DNA of 59,130 nucleotides from Sphingobacteriales bacterium (GCA_012270485.1 JAAXIF010000093.1:1-59130), one strand, 5' to 3'. Counted from the first letter of the stretch, positions 25,387-34,871 are shown. The notes: generated by a model not told the origin, from the sequence alone. Made by a program: numbers and translations.

Positions 25387-26817
25387 TTATCTTAAATAAC
25401 CCAATATTTTCAACATGCTTTGTGCTGTTTGTTCTTTAGCATAGACCCAATCTTCCAACTTCCCATTTTTGTCATACTCAACAATCACATGTTTAGGAGA
25501 AGGTATCAAACAATGTTTGATACCTCCATACCCACTGATCTGATCTTGGTAGGCACCGGTGTGGAAGAATCCTACATACAGCGGTTCTTTATTTCCTTCC
25601 GCATCTTTTGGATCCGTATTGGTGAGCTTGGGAAGAAACACTTCATTGATATGCTCTTCAGAATCGTAATAATCGTGACTGTCACATGTAATACCCCCTA
25701 AGACGACTCGTTGGTATTCATTATCCCATTTATTGATGGGCAGCATCAAAAATTTCTCTCCAATACCCCAGGTATCCGGCAAAGTGGTGATGAATGAAGA
25801 ATCAATCATATACCAGCACTCACGATCGTTCTGTACTTTTTGTCCGATGACACTGTAGATATGTGCCATGCTCTCTCCCACTGTATAACTGCCGAACTCA
25901 GTATAGATATTCGGCATAGGCACTTTGGCTTTCTTACATGCTTTTTTAATATTGCTCACAATTTCATTGATCATGAACTGGTAATCATATTCAAATCCGA
26001 GTGAGTGTTTGATGGGAAATCCACCACCAATATTGATGGAATCCAATTCCGGACAAATCTTCTTCAGCTGGCAGTACAGGTTGATGATCTTGTTCAACTC
26101 AGACCAATAGTAGATATCATCTTTGATCCCTTTGTTCAGGAAGATGTGCAACATTTTCAACTGGAACTTATCTTCATATCCTTCGATCTCATCCACATAA
26201 AATTCCAGGATATCTTTTGCACGGATGCCTAAACGTGAAGTATAAAAAGGGAAATTGGGTTCTTCTTCTGCAGCAACCCGAATACCTAAGCGGAAGGGCT
26301 GTTTTACACTGCGTTTATATGCTTGTAATTCTTCCTTGTTATCCAGAATAGGAATCACATTCTTAAAACCGGTATTGATCAGTTTAGCGATGCGTGAAGT
26401 GTAAGACTTCTGTTTATAGCCGTTACAGATGATATAGGTTTCTTTATTGATCTTTCTGCGTTGGTATAAACGATTGATGATCTCAATATCATATGCATAA
26501 GATGTTTCGAGGTGAATATTGTGTTTCAACGCTTCTTCTACCACGAAAGAAAAATGTGAACTCTTGGTACAATAGCAATAAAAATATTCGCCTTCATACT
26601 TATGCTTTTTAAAAGCATCGGCAAACATCTTTTTAGCTTTGTTGATCTGCATTCCAATCTTTGGCAGATAGGTAAGCTTCAACGGAGTTCCATACTTCTC
26701 GATGATTTTTTTGAGATCCAGTTCATTGAACTGCAAATAGCCATCGTCATTAACATCGAATCCTTCTTGTGGAAAATGGAAGGTCTGGTTCACCAGCGAG
26801 GTGTAGGTATTGTTCAT
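25387..26817 (-). CDS. speA: arginine decarboxylase, alanine-racemase fold
   Basis: Makes agmatine from arginine, the entry to polyamine synthesis in many Bacteroidota. 476 residues. Lys85 in CYCTKSSHF is the expected PLP lysine. LHIFLNKGI, DSINIGGGFPIKHSLGFEYD, MPNIYTEFGSYTVGESMAH and FFHTGAYQDQISGYGGIKHC are typical of group IV decarboxylases. Strictly, diaminopimelate or ornithine decarboxylases share this fold; length and motifs favour the Bacteroidota arginine enzyme. Its promoter box sits in the middle of a 21-bp dyad. Confidence 0.85.
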   Translation of the reverse strand: MNNTYTSLVNQTFHFPQEGFDVNDDGYLQFNELDLKKIIEKYGTPLKLTYLPKIGMQINKAKKMFADAFKKHKYEGEYFYCYCTKSSHFSFVVEEALKHNIHLETSYAYDIEIINRLYQRRKINKETYIICNGYKQKSYTSRIAKLINTGFKNVIPILDNKEELQAYKRSVKQPFRLGIRVAAEEEPNFPFYTSRLGIRAKDILEFYVDEIEGYEDKFQLKMLHIFLNKGIKDDIYYWSELNKIINLYCQLKKICPELDSINIGGGFPIKHSLGFEYDYQFMINEIVSNIKKACKKAKVPMPNIYTEFGSYTVGESMAHIYSVIGQKVQNDRECWYMIDSSFITTLPDTWGIGEKFLMLPINKWDNEYQRVVLGGITCDSHDYYDSEEHINEVFLPKLTNTDPKDAEGNKEPLYVGFFHTGAYQDQISGYGGIKHCLIPSPKHVIVEYDKNGKLEDWVYAKEQTAQSMLKILGYLR

Positions 26818-26865
26818 TAGCCGGGTTAGTGGTTGTTTAGTGTGAACAAGAATGGTACCTTATAG

Positions 26866-26886
26866 AAACAACAAAAATAGTTGTTT
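26866..26886 (-). promoter_or_regulatory. speA promoter box inside a dyad
   Basis: On the minus strand TATTTTTG (26879-26872) matches the consensus exactly. The flanks AAACAAC (26866-26872) and GTTGTTT (26880-26886) are exact complements, so the -7 element is centred in a palindrome. Confidence 0.6.
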
Positions 26887-26900
26887 GTATAGTTCAACAA

Positions 26901-26935
26901 ATAAAAAAACCGGAAAGTAAGGTTACTTCCCGGTT
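26901..26935 (-). terminator. intrinsic terminator of the rpmI-rplT transcript
   Basis: AACCGG-A-AAGTAA and TTACTT-C-CCGGTT (26908-26920, 26923-26935) pair with one mismatch. The minus strand then reads a T-run (26909-26903). It lies 23 bases after the rplT stop. Confidence 0.85.
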
Positions 26936-26957
26936 ATATTTTGATCAGGGTTGCTGA

Positions 26958-27302
26958 TTACTTTACAGAATTTACCAGTGCCTTGAAACTTGCCGGCTCA
27001 TTCATAGCCAGGTCTGCCAGCACTTTACGATTCAGATCGATACCTTTTACTGCCAATTTATTGATAAACTGGCTATAGGTCAATCCTTCTTCTCTTACTG
27101 CTGCGTTGATACGGGCGATCCAAAGCTGACGGTATTCGCGCTTCTTCAACTTACGACCTACATAGCTGTATGTCATACCTTTTTCAACAATATTTTTGGC
27201 TACGGTGTATACATTTTTACGTTTACCGTAGAATCCTTTGGCCTGCTTGAGGATACGCTTTCTGCGGGCTCTTGATGCTACTGCATTTACTGAACGTGGC
27301 AT
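26958..27302 (-). CDS. rplT: 50S ribosomal protein L20
   Basis: 114 residues, the normal length. [37 protein letters not shown] and [20 protein letters not shown] are diagnostic. L20 binds 23S rRNA early in assembly and represses its own operon in other bacteria. Last gene of the thrS-infC-rpmI-rplT cluster, 78 bases after rpmI. Confidence 0.98.
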   Translation of the reverse strand: MPRSVNAVASRARRKRILKQAKGFYGKRKNVYTVAKNIVEKGMTYSYVGRKLKKREYRQLWIARINAAVREEGLTYSQFINKLAVKGIDLNRKVLADLAMNEPASFKALVNSVK

Positions 27303-27380
27303 AATATCTTTTTTTTGTCCCGCTTAAAGCGGGATTGTTTTTAAATGGTTTGATGTCCCTTCCCGGGATGATGGCTTGGA

Positions 27381-27581
27381 TTAACCTTTCAAACGCAATA
27401 AGCGCAGAACGAAATCTTTGTTGGGAGCTCCAACAACACCTTTCTTGTTCAATGCTCTTTTACGCTTCTTTGATTTTTTGGTTAAAATGTGCCTTTTGAA
27501 AGCTTTCTGGAAGGTGATCTCTCCACTGCCAGTAACCTTAAAGCGCTTCTTCGCGCTGGAATTTGTTTTTACCTTTGGCAT
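27381..27581 (-). CDS. rpmI: 50S ribosomal protein L35
   Basis: 66 residues, [20 protein letters not shown] onward, with [18 protein letters not shown]. It has its own promoter and an 80-base structured leader, so rpmI-rplT can be expressed apart from thrS-infC. Confidence 0.97.
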   Translation of the reverse strand: MPKVKTNSSAKKRFKVTGSGEITFQKAFKRHILTKKSKKRKRALNKKGVVGAPNKDFVLRLLRLKG

Positions 27582-27676
27582 AAATAATAATCTACTTAAG
27601 ATTACACCCTGCTGGCGGTCTCGAACAGACGAGACACTTGTTGAGCCTTACGGGAAAAATTTGGAGTGCAAAAGTA
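27582..27676 (-). promoter_or_regulatory. rpmI promoter and structured leader
   Basis: TACTTTTG (minus, 27676-27669) is an exact -7 element, putting the start near 27661 and leaving a leader of about 80 bases. The leader contains the hairpin GTCTCG-N6-CGAGAC (plus 27618-27635). This is a plausible site for autogenous control by L20. Confidence 0.6.
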
Positions 27677-27683
27677 GGGGAAA

Positions 27684-27866
27684 AACAGAGAAATAAGAAA
27701 TAAGAAATAAGGAACAAGAAACAGAGGACTTTAAAGTGTGAACCCCTTATATAAGAAATGTCGATGAAAATCATCGACATTTCTTATATAACTATTTGAA
27801 AACCAGACTATTAAAGCTATTCCATTGTTTCTTGTTCCTTATTTCTTGTTCCTTGTTCCCTACTTC
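27684..27866. repeat. nested hairpin between infC and rpmI
   Basis: Outer arms (GAAATAAG/GGAACAAG words) include an exact 22-bp pair at 27702-27723 and 27826-27847. Inside is a perfect 21-bp stem with an AAA loop (27747-27767, 27771-27791). The right arm runs to the infC stop codon, which lies in the word CTATTCCTCTGTTTTAC. Confidence 0.88.
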
Positions 27867-28460
27867 CTATTCCTCTGTTTTACTCGCCGCTTTCTTCTTC
27901 CCTGTTTTAGGGGTAAAAATGGCGAACATGCGCTTGCCTTCGAGTTTGGGCATACTTTCTAATGAACCTGCTTCTGCCAAACGTTCAGCAAATTTCAAGA
28001 GTAATAATTGCCCACGATCCTGGAACATGATGGCACGTCCCTTGAACTGTACATAAGCTTTTACCTTATTTCCATCTTTCAGGAATTTCTCAGCATGTTT
28101 GGCTTTGAAGTCAAAATCATGATCATCGGTTCCAGGCGTAAAGCGGATCTCTTTGATCTCACTTTGCTTGGAATTTGCTTTCATCTCCTTCTCTTTCTTC
28201 TTCTTTTCGTAAAGGAACTTTTTATAATCGATCACCTTACAAACGGGAGGGTCAGCTGTTGGAGAAATTTCCACTAGATCCAGTTCTTGCTCTTGCGCAA
28301 TTTTCAATGCTTCCTGTGTGGAGTAAACGCCAACAGTTACATTGTCGCCAACCAAACGCACTTGTGGTACCCGGATTCTTTCGTTGATACGATGTTCAGG
28401 CTCCGGTTGCCTGTTAAACCTGGGATTGAATCTTCCGCCCCCTCTTGGTGGTAATGCCAT
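27867..28460 (-). CDS. infC: translation initiation factor IF-3
   Basis: 197 residues. N-terminal domain with INERIRVPQVRLVGDN and DLVEISPTADPPVCKVIDYK; C-terminal domain with KEIRFTPGTDDHDFDFKAKH and VQFKGRAIMFQDRG. An N-terminal extension rich in Arg and Pro (about 1-27) is common in Bacteroidota. It begins with ATG, unlike the rare AUU start of E. coli. It follows thrS by 59 bases. Its last codons and TAG coincide with a repeat word. Confidence 0.97.
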   Translation of the reverse strand: MALPPRGGGRFNPRFNRQPEPEHRINERIRVPQVRLVGDNVTVGVYSTQEALKIAQEQELDLVEISPTADPPVCKVIDYKKFLYEKKKKEKEMKANSKQSEIKEIRFTPGTDDHDFDFKAKHAEKFLKDGNKVKAYVQFKGRAIMFQDRGQLLLLKFAERLAEAGSLESMPKLEGKRMFAIFTPKTGKKKAASKTEE

Positions 28461-28519
28461 TAAAACTTGTTTAGTTAAAAATTTAGGTGTTAAAGATATA
28501 GCTATTTCCTTATTCCGAA

Positions 28520-30457
28520 TTATTCTCCGCTTTTTCGGTGGAGAATTTCATCTTGTATCAATGTGATAAACGCTGCTAATTCCTGTGTCCCCAGATCACC
28601 TTTTCCTTGTCTGCGTACTGCCAGTTTACGCTCAGCGGCTTCTTTCTCTCCCACTACCAACATATATGGCACGCGACTCAGTTCAGTATCTCTGATCTTT
28701 TTCCCGATCTTTTCGCTTCTATCATCTATTTCTACTCTCACTCCTATGGCACGCAGCGATTGTTTTACTTCTAGTGCATAGTCCATGAATTTATCACTGA
28801 TCGGCAATATTTTCACTTGCAATGGCGCCAACCATACCGGGAACTTGCCTGCATAATGTTCCAACAGGAAGCCAATAAAACGTTCGTGGGTTCCCAATGG
28901 TGCGCGGTGTATGATCAATGGTACTTCAGGCTGGTTGTTCTGATTCACATAATTCAACCTGAATTTGTTTCCTGAATTGAAGTCTACCTGATTGGTCGCC
29001 AATGTAAACTCTCTTCCAATCGCACTCCAAATCTGTACATCGATCTTAGGTCCATAGAACGCTGCTTCATCGGGCACTTCTACAAATGGAATATTCGACT
29101 CGATCAATACATTACGTACCATAGCTTCTGTTTCTTTCCAAAGCTCCGGTTCATTTACATATTTGGCGCCCAGTTTAGTAGGCTCATGTAAACTCAAACG
29201 CATCACATATTTATCGATACCAAATATTTTAAAATACTTGATGTACATATCATTCACCGCACGAAACTCAGCAGCAAACTGCTCTTTACTACAGTAAATA
29301 TGTGCATCATTCATGTGCAGACAACGAACACGCATCAGACCAAACAACTCCCCACTCTGCTCATAGCGATAACAAGTACCGTATTCAGCGATACGGAATG
29401 GAAGATCTTTATAGCTCTTAGGTTCTGCATCAAATATTTTATGGTGATGCGGACAGTTCATCGCTTTCAGATAATACTTGGTTCCGTCCAATTCCATCGG
29501 AGGAAACATACTATCAGCATAATAAGGAAGGTGTCCGCTGGTGAGGTACATACTCTCTTTGGCGATATGCGGTGTTACCACACGCTTATAGCCTGCATCT
29601 TCTTCTGTTTGCTTGGCTAGTTTCTCCAATTCTTCGATGATAACAGTACCATTGGGTAACCATAGAGGCAATCCGGCACCTACATCATCATCCATGGTGA
29701 AAATGCCCAATTCTTTTCCGAGTTTACGATGATCTCTTTTTTTGGCTTCTTCCAGCATCAACAGGTATTCATCCAACTCTTTTTGATTCGGGAATGTAAC
29801 ACCGTATAAACGAGTGAGCATTTTATTCTTCTCATCTCCTTTCCAATAAGCTCCCGCAATACTGGTAAGTTTAATGGCTTTGATGAACCCCGTGTGTGGG
29901 ATATGTGGTCCGCGACAAAGGTCGGTGAACTGTCCTTGTGTATAGAAAGTGATCGATCCATCGTCTAATCCTTGCAAAAGATCAAGTTTATACTCATCTG
30001 ATTTCTCTTGGAAATAAGTAACAGCCTCTTGTTTGGATATTTCTTTACGCTGGTAAGCATTGTTTTGCTTGGCCAGTTCATTCATTTTCTTCTCAATCGC
30101 TACTAGATCCTCTTCTGAGATATGTTGTCCACCCAAATCTATATCATAATAAAAACCTTTATCCAATGCCGGTCCAACCCAGAACTTCACACCCGGATAC
30201 AAAGCTTCTACTGCTTCTGCCATTAAGTGAGCAGAAGAATGCCAAAAAGTATTTTTCCCTTCTGCATCATCCCAGGTATGCAGTTTCAGTGAACTATCAG
30301 TCATAATCGGACGCGTAGCATCCCATACTTGTCCATTAACACTTGCCGCCAATACTTTTCTGGCCAGTCCTTCACTGATTGATTTAGCAATATCCAAAGC
30401 ACTCACGCCTGCTTCATACTGCCTTTCTGCCCCATCGGGAAAACGAATCTTAATCAT
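28520..30457 (-). CDS. thrS: threonyl-tRNA synthetase
   Basis: 645 residues from the ATG at 30457 (MIKIRFPDGAERQYEAGVSA). The longer frame begins inside the promoter box and was rejected. It has an N-terminal TGS domain (about 1-62), an editing domain with HSSAHLMAEAVEALYPGVKF, a class II core with the zinc site KAMNCPHHHKIF and IHRAPLGTHERFIGF, and a C-terminal anticodon-binding domain (about 545-640). First gene of the translation cluster. Confidence 0.97.
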   Translation of the reverse strand: MIKIRFPDGAERQYEAGVSALDIAKSISEGLARKVLAASVNGQVWDATRPIMTDSSLKLHTWDDAEGKNTFWHSSAHLMAEAVEALYPGVKFWVGPALDKGFYYDIDLGGQHISEEDLVAIEKKMNELAKQNNAYQRKEISKQEAVTYFQEKSDEYKLDLLQGLDDGSITFYTQGQFTDLCRGPHIPHTGFIKAIKLTSIAGAYWKGDEKNKMLTRLYGVTFPNQKELDEYLLMLEEAKKRDHRKLGKELGIFTMDDDVGAGLPLWLPNGTVIIEELEKLAKQTEEDAGYKRVVTPHIAKESMYLTSGHLPYYADSMFPPMELDGTKYYLKAMNCPHHHKIFDAEPKSYKDLPFRIAEYGTCYRYEQSGELFGLMRVRCLHMNDAHIYCSKEQFAAEFRAVNDMYIKYFKIFGIDKYVMRLSLHEPTKLGAKYVNEPELWKETEAMVRNVLIESNIPFVEVPDEAAFYGPKIDVQIWSAIGREFTLATNQVDFNSGNKFRLNYVNQNNQPEVPLIIHRAPLGTHERFIGFLLEHYAGKFPVWLAPLQVKILPISDKFMDYALEVKQSLRAIGVRVEIDDRSEKIGKKIRDTELSRVPYMLVVGEKEAAERKLAVRRQGKGDLGTQELAAFITLIQDEILHRKSGE

Positions 30458-30496
30458 TGGTTCGATTGCTGAAAAATTGAATAATTCTAAGGATTG

Positions 30497-30504
30497 CAAA
30501 AATA
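30497..30504 (-). promoter_or_regulatory. thrS -7 element TATTTTTG
   Basis: Exact consensus on the minus strand, 39 bases upstream of the thrS ATG at 30457, giving a leader of about 33 bases. Confidence 0.7.
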
Positions 30505-30518
30505 GGATAAAGCTGCGA

Positions 30519-30666
30519 GCTTTCAGCTATGAGCTGAGAGCTTTGAGCTGCCAGCTGCTAGCTTCTAGCTGCTAGAAAAACAAAGTCTAGTAAATTTTTA
30601 AAAAACGCATTTGTCTATTCTTAAGATGAAATACAGTAACCGATCTAGCAGCTAGCAGCTGGCAGT
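30519..30666. repeat. AGCTGCTAGCTGG-family inverted repeat
   Basis: CTGCCAGCTGCTAGCT (30548-30563) and AGCTAGCAGCTGGCAG (30650-30665) are exact complements about 86 bases apart. Further AGCTTTCAGCTATGAGCTG words flank the left arm. It lies between divergent promoters and not at a gene end. Confidence 0.85.
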
Positions 30667-30722
30667 TCTTGTCTCACCGCTTATTTAACGCTTCTTTATC
30701 AGCATACACTATATTGCAATCG

Positions 30723-30730
30723 TAGTTTTG
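30723..30730 (+). promoter_or_regulatory. -7 element TAGTTTTG, leaderless layout
   Basis: Exact match to TAnnTTTG, five bases before the ATG at 30736. Confidence 0.65.
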
Positions 30731-30735
30731 CCCGA

Positions 30736-32001
30736 ATGAGACTGAATATTACCCTAACCTCTTTTTTACTGTTCTGTTCGCTTGCCCTGGGTGCCCAAAA
30801 TTTGACGGGTATCTGGAGAGGTTATTTTGGCTCATCGAGTGGCTTGTATAAGGGTGATACGCGACAAGAAATGTATAAATATGAAGTGCAGATCGATCAG
30901 CAAAGCAATAATGCACTAAAGGGTGTTACCTACTCTTACCAAAGTACCGTATTCTATGGGAAAGCTACATTACAGGGTATTTATACGGTACAGACCAAAA
31001 ATCTCATCTTAAAAGAGCTGGTTTTAGAAGAACTAAAAATTGCCGATAAAAGTGAGCCTTGTCTCATGACCTGCTACCTTGAATATTCCAAAATGGGAAA
31101 TCTGGAAGTATTACAAGGCACTTTTATTTCCATAAATGCCAAAAGCAAGGTTGATTGCGGTAGCGGAAAAGTGTATTTGGAAAGAGTCAAAGAATCAGAT
31201 TTTGAATTGGAACCTTTTTTAGCAAAGAAAAACGGGTATTCTTCAAAGCGTGGTAAAGACTCTGCCAAGCCACCCATCACTGTTCAAAAAACAACGCCTA
31301 ATAATAAGCCGTCCACAACCACATCCAAAGACAATACTACAAAAGCACCTGTAAAAACACAGACGGCTCCACCTGCTAATAAAAAAGCTTCTCCGGTCAC
31401 ACAAACACCTTTAACGCAAAGAAACAATAGCACAGTTCAAAAAAAGCCGGTCACAAAACCTGCTACCAATACAACGAAGAGTACTCCCAAAATAACCAAG
31501 CCTGCACAAAAGGAAGAAGTCAACAATACTGTTCAGCCCCCTGTTACCAACAACTGGAAACAGGATGCTACTATAACAACCAGAAAAGCAGATACGCCGA
31601 TTGTAAAATGGGAACAACCTAGTACCCTAAGAGGCCCGATTCCAAAAGTATTATTGGAACGGGAAAATAATCTTATCAAGACCATATACACCAATGAACA
31701 AGTAGCCACAGTAGAAATCTTCGACAATGGCACCATTGATAATGATACCATTTCTCTTTATCACAATAACAAATTGGTGATCAGTCAAGCTAAGTTGACC
31801 TATACGCCTCTTCGTTTGAAAATTGATTGTTCCGGAGATAATAAGCGACATGAATTAATCATGGTAGCGGAAAATTTAGGTGAGATTCCGCCGAACAGTG
31901 CTTTAATGGTGATTACCGCTGGAAAAAAACGTTATGAAATATTCCTCATTTCAAATGAGCAGAGAAATGCAAAAGTGGTTATTGAATATAAACCTGACTG
32001 A
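30736..32001 (+). CDS. secreted protein with Thr/Pro/Lys-rich linker
   Basis: 421 residues. The signal peptide ends LALGAQ. An N-terminal beta domain (about 21-150; NLTGIWRGYFGSSSGLYKGD) resembles small lipocalin-like sheets. A long linker (about 165-280) is dominated by Thr, Pro, Lys and Asn (TQTAPPANKKASPVTQTPLT). A C-terminal beta domain (about 290-421) contains VATVEIFDNGTIDNDTISLY and HELIMVAENLGEIPPNSALM, a pattern common in Bacteroidota surface proteins. No family name is assigned. It precedes a small membrane gene by five bases. Confidence 0.72.
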   Translation: MRLNITLTSFLLFCSLALGAQNLTGIWRGYFGSSSGLYKGDTRQEMYKYEVQIDQQSNNALKGVTYSYQSTVFYGKATLQGIYTVQTKNLILKELVLEELKIADKSEPCLMTCYLEYSKMGNLEVLQGTFISINAKSKVDCGSGKVYLERVKESDFELEPFLAKKNGYSSKRGKDSAKPPITVQKTTPNNKPSTTTSKDNTTKAPVKTQTAPPANKKASPVTQTPLTQRNNSTVQKKPVTKPATNTTKSTPKITKPAQKEEVNNTVQPPVTNNWKQDATITTRKADTPIVKWEQPSTLRGPIPKVLLERENNLIKTIYTNEQVATVEIFDNGTIDNDTISLYHNNKLVISQAKLTYTPLRLKIDCSGDNKRHELIMVAENLGEIPPNSALMVITAGKKRYEIFLISNEQRNAKVVIEYKPD

Positions 32002-32006
32002 TTATT

Positions 32007-32399
32007 GTGCTAGAAAAACTCATACATAATCCAAAATTTGTTTTTCTTTTTGATGCGTTAGGTGCATTGCTTACTTGTACGCTGATCGGTGGATTACTGG
32101 TAGCTTATCAATCCTATATTGGACTTCCTTTCACTTGGCTTTATATTCTCGCTTCTATAGCTGCAGTATTAACTGTTTACTCAAGTTTATGCGCGGTATT
32201 GATTCAAAAAAAATGGAGCCCTTTTTTAAAAGTCATTATCACAGCCAATACCCTTTATACTTGCCTCACAACTGCTTTGATCATCATTTACAGTCAAGAA
32301 CTCGAAAGCTTAGGCTTCGCTTATTTTATTGGGGAGATACTTGTTTTAATTGGTGTGATTTGGTTAGAGATAAAAGCATTGAAAGCATTACCCCACTAG
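32007..32399 (+). CDS. small integral membrane protein
   Basis: 130 residues from a GTG start five bases after the previous stop, so an operon is likely. Four hydrophobic helices can be seen (about 10-33, 42-66, 74-95, 104-124). The pattern resembles uncharacterised four-helix Bacteroidota membrane proteins. No functional residues stand out. Confidence 0.65.
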   Translation: MLEKLIHNPKFVFLFDALGALLTCTLIGGLLVAYQSYIGLPFTWLYILASIAAVLTVYSSLCAVLIQKKWSPFLKVIITANTLYTCLTTALIIIYSQELESLGFAYFIGEILVLIGVIWLEIKALKALPH

Positions 32400-32454
32400 A
32401 AGCATCCTCACACAGCACCGAAATACTGTACAAGTTCAAATAGATGTATAGTTC

Positions 32455-32519
32455 TTGAAGCCTGTTGCTTGAAGCTTGTAGCTTTCGTGTTCCCTGTTTC
32501 TTCTTTCTTGTTTCTTTCC
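32455..32519. repeat. GCTTGAAGCTTGTAGC and TTTCTTGTTTC words
   Basis: TTGAAGCCTGTTGCTTGAAG, then CTTGTAGCTTTCGTG and TTCTTGTTTCTTTCC fill the convergent junction up to the receptor stop codon. The GCTTGTAGCTT phrase is shared with the loop of the repeat at 22980-23005. Confidence 0.75.
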
Positions 32520-34871
32520 CTACATCTTAATATTCCAAGTTACCGCGGGTATAACAGGGAACAATGATACCTGTCTAGCCGTTACCCGCAGATCACCATT
32601 GGAAGCTTGTCCTTCCTGATCAAAATAAATGAAATAGGGATTCAACCTGCTATATGCATTGTACAAACTAAATACCCAACTAGAAGTATACTTTCTTATT
32701 TTTTTAGGAGTGGGTGTATAAGTAAATGAAAGATCCATTCGATGATAAGGTTTCATTCGATAGGCATTGATACGGCTATATTCCTGCGTTAACACCCCAC
32801 CAACAAAATAAAAACGTTCGGGCAATGAAGTAGCATTACCTGTTCCATACACAAACACACTGGACACCTTCCACTTTTTTGATAATTCATATGTACCCAC
32901 AATCGACATATCATGTCTTCTGTCGTAGCGACTCGGATATTTCAAACCGTCATTCAAATCTTCAAATCTTCGCCAGGTCCAGCTCAGTGTATAGCCAATC
33001 CATCCTGTGAATCTTCCACGTACTTTATTGATGAACAATTCAGCACCATAACTCCATCCCTTTCCAAAAACAAATTCTTCTTCAGGGTCTTTGAGAGAAG
33101 GTGTATATCCTTCTTTATATTCGATCTGATTATTCATCGTTTTATAGTACACTTCCAATGAAGTCTCAAACATACCATTGTTGAAATTCCGGAAATAACC
33201 GGCTGCATATTGCCAACCTGTTTGCGGACGCACCCTGATGGTGCTGGGTACCCATAGATCAGTGGGCAAAGTTGTACCTGCATTCGTCACTAAATGGATG
33301 TATTGAATGTTTCTGGTGACTGCTGCTTTGAAAGACGATAACTCTGACAGAGCATATCGAACTGTTAGTCTAGGTTCCAATCCTCCGTATGCTTTCACAG
33401 TTTGTCCGCGACCATACACCACACTATCCAATTTATTACCATCATCATCTCGTTGGTATAAGGTATACCTGCCTATTTGCTGAAACACACTGTATCGTAA
33501 CCCTGCATTCACTTTGATCTTATCAGAAAGCTCCCAATCATCCTGTATATAAACCGCATATTCATTCGCTAATTTTCTGCTGGCATTATTGGGTTCGAAG
33601 ATGACAGAATCCTGACTGCCGCTTACAATATTGGGCAGAAAGCTGTGGTGGGTGTATTGTATACCAAATTTCAACTTGTGTTCGGGTACCGGATAAAAGT
33701 CAAAATCTGTTTTCAGATTGAGGTCACGGATACCCGATGATAAATTGATGTTGAAATCATTTTGTCTACCTGCCAACTCAAATTTATAGTCATTATAGAC
33801 GGCGGTAGTATTCGCAAATAATTTTTTATTGAATACGTGATTCCAGCGAAGTGTAGCCGTAGAATTTCCCCATGGTATTCTGGTGCTGAAAGAACGTTGT
33901 GTATTATTGAACGTAAATTTATCTCTACCGAAATATCCACTCAGGTACAACACATCTTTTTCTGAAAACCGATAATTCATTTTTGCGTTCAGGTCATAGA
34001 AATAGTATCCTGAGCCATAGAATTCACTTTCCTTACTGATAAAAGGTTTTGATAAAAGATCAACATAGGTTCTTCTGGCTGATAAAATATAAGAAGCTTT
34101 GTTCTTCTTTAAAGGTCCTTGAATCGAAAAACGAGAGGCGATCAATCCAATTCCGGCATCGATCTGCGTTTTGTTGTTATTGCCTTCTTTCATCGCCACA
34201 TCTACCACAGAAGACAAACGACCTCCATATTGAGCGGGCATCCCTCCTTTGATTAGGGTAACATTTTTAATAGCATCAGCATTGAAAATAGAGAAGAATC
34301 CGAAAAGGTGACCGGTATTGTACACAACTGCATCATCCAATAAAATCAGGTTTTGATCCGGTCCACCACCACGTACATAAAATCCGGCATTCCCTTCTCC
34401 AGCATTACGTACGCCAGGTAAGAGTTGTAAGGTTTTTAAAGGATCTACTTCTCCCAAAAAAGCAGGTAAAGCTTTCGCTGTATTCATGCTCAGCTCAATC
34501 TTACCCATCTGAGCAGTCTTGACATTGTTCTCTCGTTTTCTGGCAACAACCGTCACATTGCTGATGACAGCTGTATTGGGCAACAATAAGATATTCTGCT
34601 GAATGTCTTTTTTCAGATCAATCGTCAATTCAGCGGTTTGGTATCCGATAAAAGACACCAAAAGACGATATACCCCCTTTTCCAGAGAAATGGAATAAAA
34701 ACCATATTGATTGCTTTGCACACCTTTCCCTTGTCCGACCACTTGTAGGTTGGCACCGATCAAGGTCTCACCTGTTAAAGAATCTTTGAGATAACCGTTG
34801 AGTGTTACCCTCTCCTGCGCAGCCACAGAAACAACACAACAACACCACAACAGCAAAATCGATATACGCAT
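32520..34871 (-). CDS. TonB-dependent receptor with carboxypeptidase-like regulatory domain
   Basis: 783 residues from the ATG at 34871, where the signal peptide starts (MRISILLLWCCCVVSVAAQ). A carboxypeptidase-D-like beta domain (about 20-105; LNGYLKDSLTGETLIGANLQ) is followed by a plug domain (about 110-225; AGFYVRGGGPDQNLILLDDA) and a 22-strand-type barrel. The C-terminus ends in alternating aromatic residues (FPVIPAVTWNIKM). The substrate is unknown. The gene upstream in the same direction encodes a DUF3347-like lipoprotein, which hints at metal or efflux functions. Confidence 0.92.
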   Translation of the reverse strand: MRISILLLWCCCVVSVAAQERVTLNGYLKDSLTGETLIGANLQVVGQGKGVQSNQYGFYSISLEKGVYRLLVSFIGYQTAELTIDLKKDIQQNILLLPNTAVISNVTVVARKRENNVKTAQMGKIELSMNTAKALPAFLGEVDPLKTLQLLPGVRNAGEGNAGFYVRGGGPDQNLILLDDAVVYNTGHLFGFFSIFNADAIKNVTLIKGGMPAQYGGRLSSVVDVAMKEGNNNKTQIDAGIGLIASRFSIQGPLKKNKASYILSARRTYVDLLSKPFISKESEFYGSGYYFYDLNAKMNYRFSEKDVLYLSGYFGRDKFTFNNTQRSFSTRIPWGNSTATLRWNHVFNKKLFANTTAVYNDYKFELAGRQNDFNINLSSGIRDLNLKTDFDFYPVPEHKLKFGIQYTHHSFLPNIVSGSQDSVIFEPNNASRKLANEYAVYIQDDWELSDKIKVNAGLRYSVFQQIGRYTLYQRDDDGNKLDSVVYGRGQTVKAYGGLEPRLTVRYALSELSSFKAAVTRNIQYIHLVTNAGTTLPTDLWVPSTIRVRPQTGWQYAAGYFRNFNNGMFETSLEVYYKTMNNQIEYKEGYTPSLKDPEEEFVFGKGWSYGAELFINKVRGRFTGWIGYTLSWTWRRFEDLNDGLKYPSRYDRRHDMSIVGTYELSKKWKVSSVFVYGTGNATSLPERFYFVGGVLTQEYSRINAYRMKPYHRMDLSFTYTPTPKKIRKYTSSWVFSLYNAYSRLNPYFIYFDQEGQASNGDLRVTARQVSLFPVIPAVTWNIKM

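Noticed and set aside
27611..27660. tRNA-like segment with GGTCTCGAACAGACGAGAC
   Set aside because: No acceptor, D or anticodon stem can be drawn; it is better explained as the rpmI leader hairpin.
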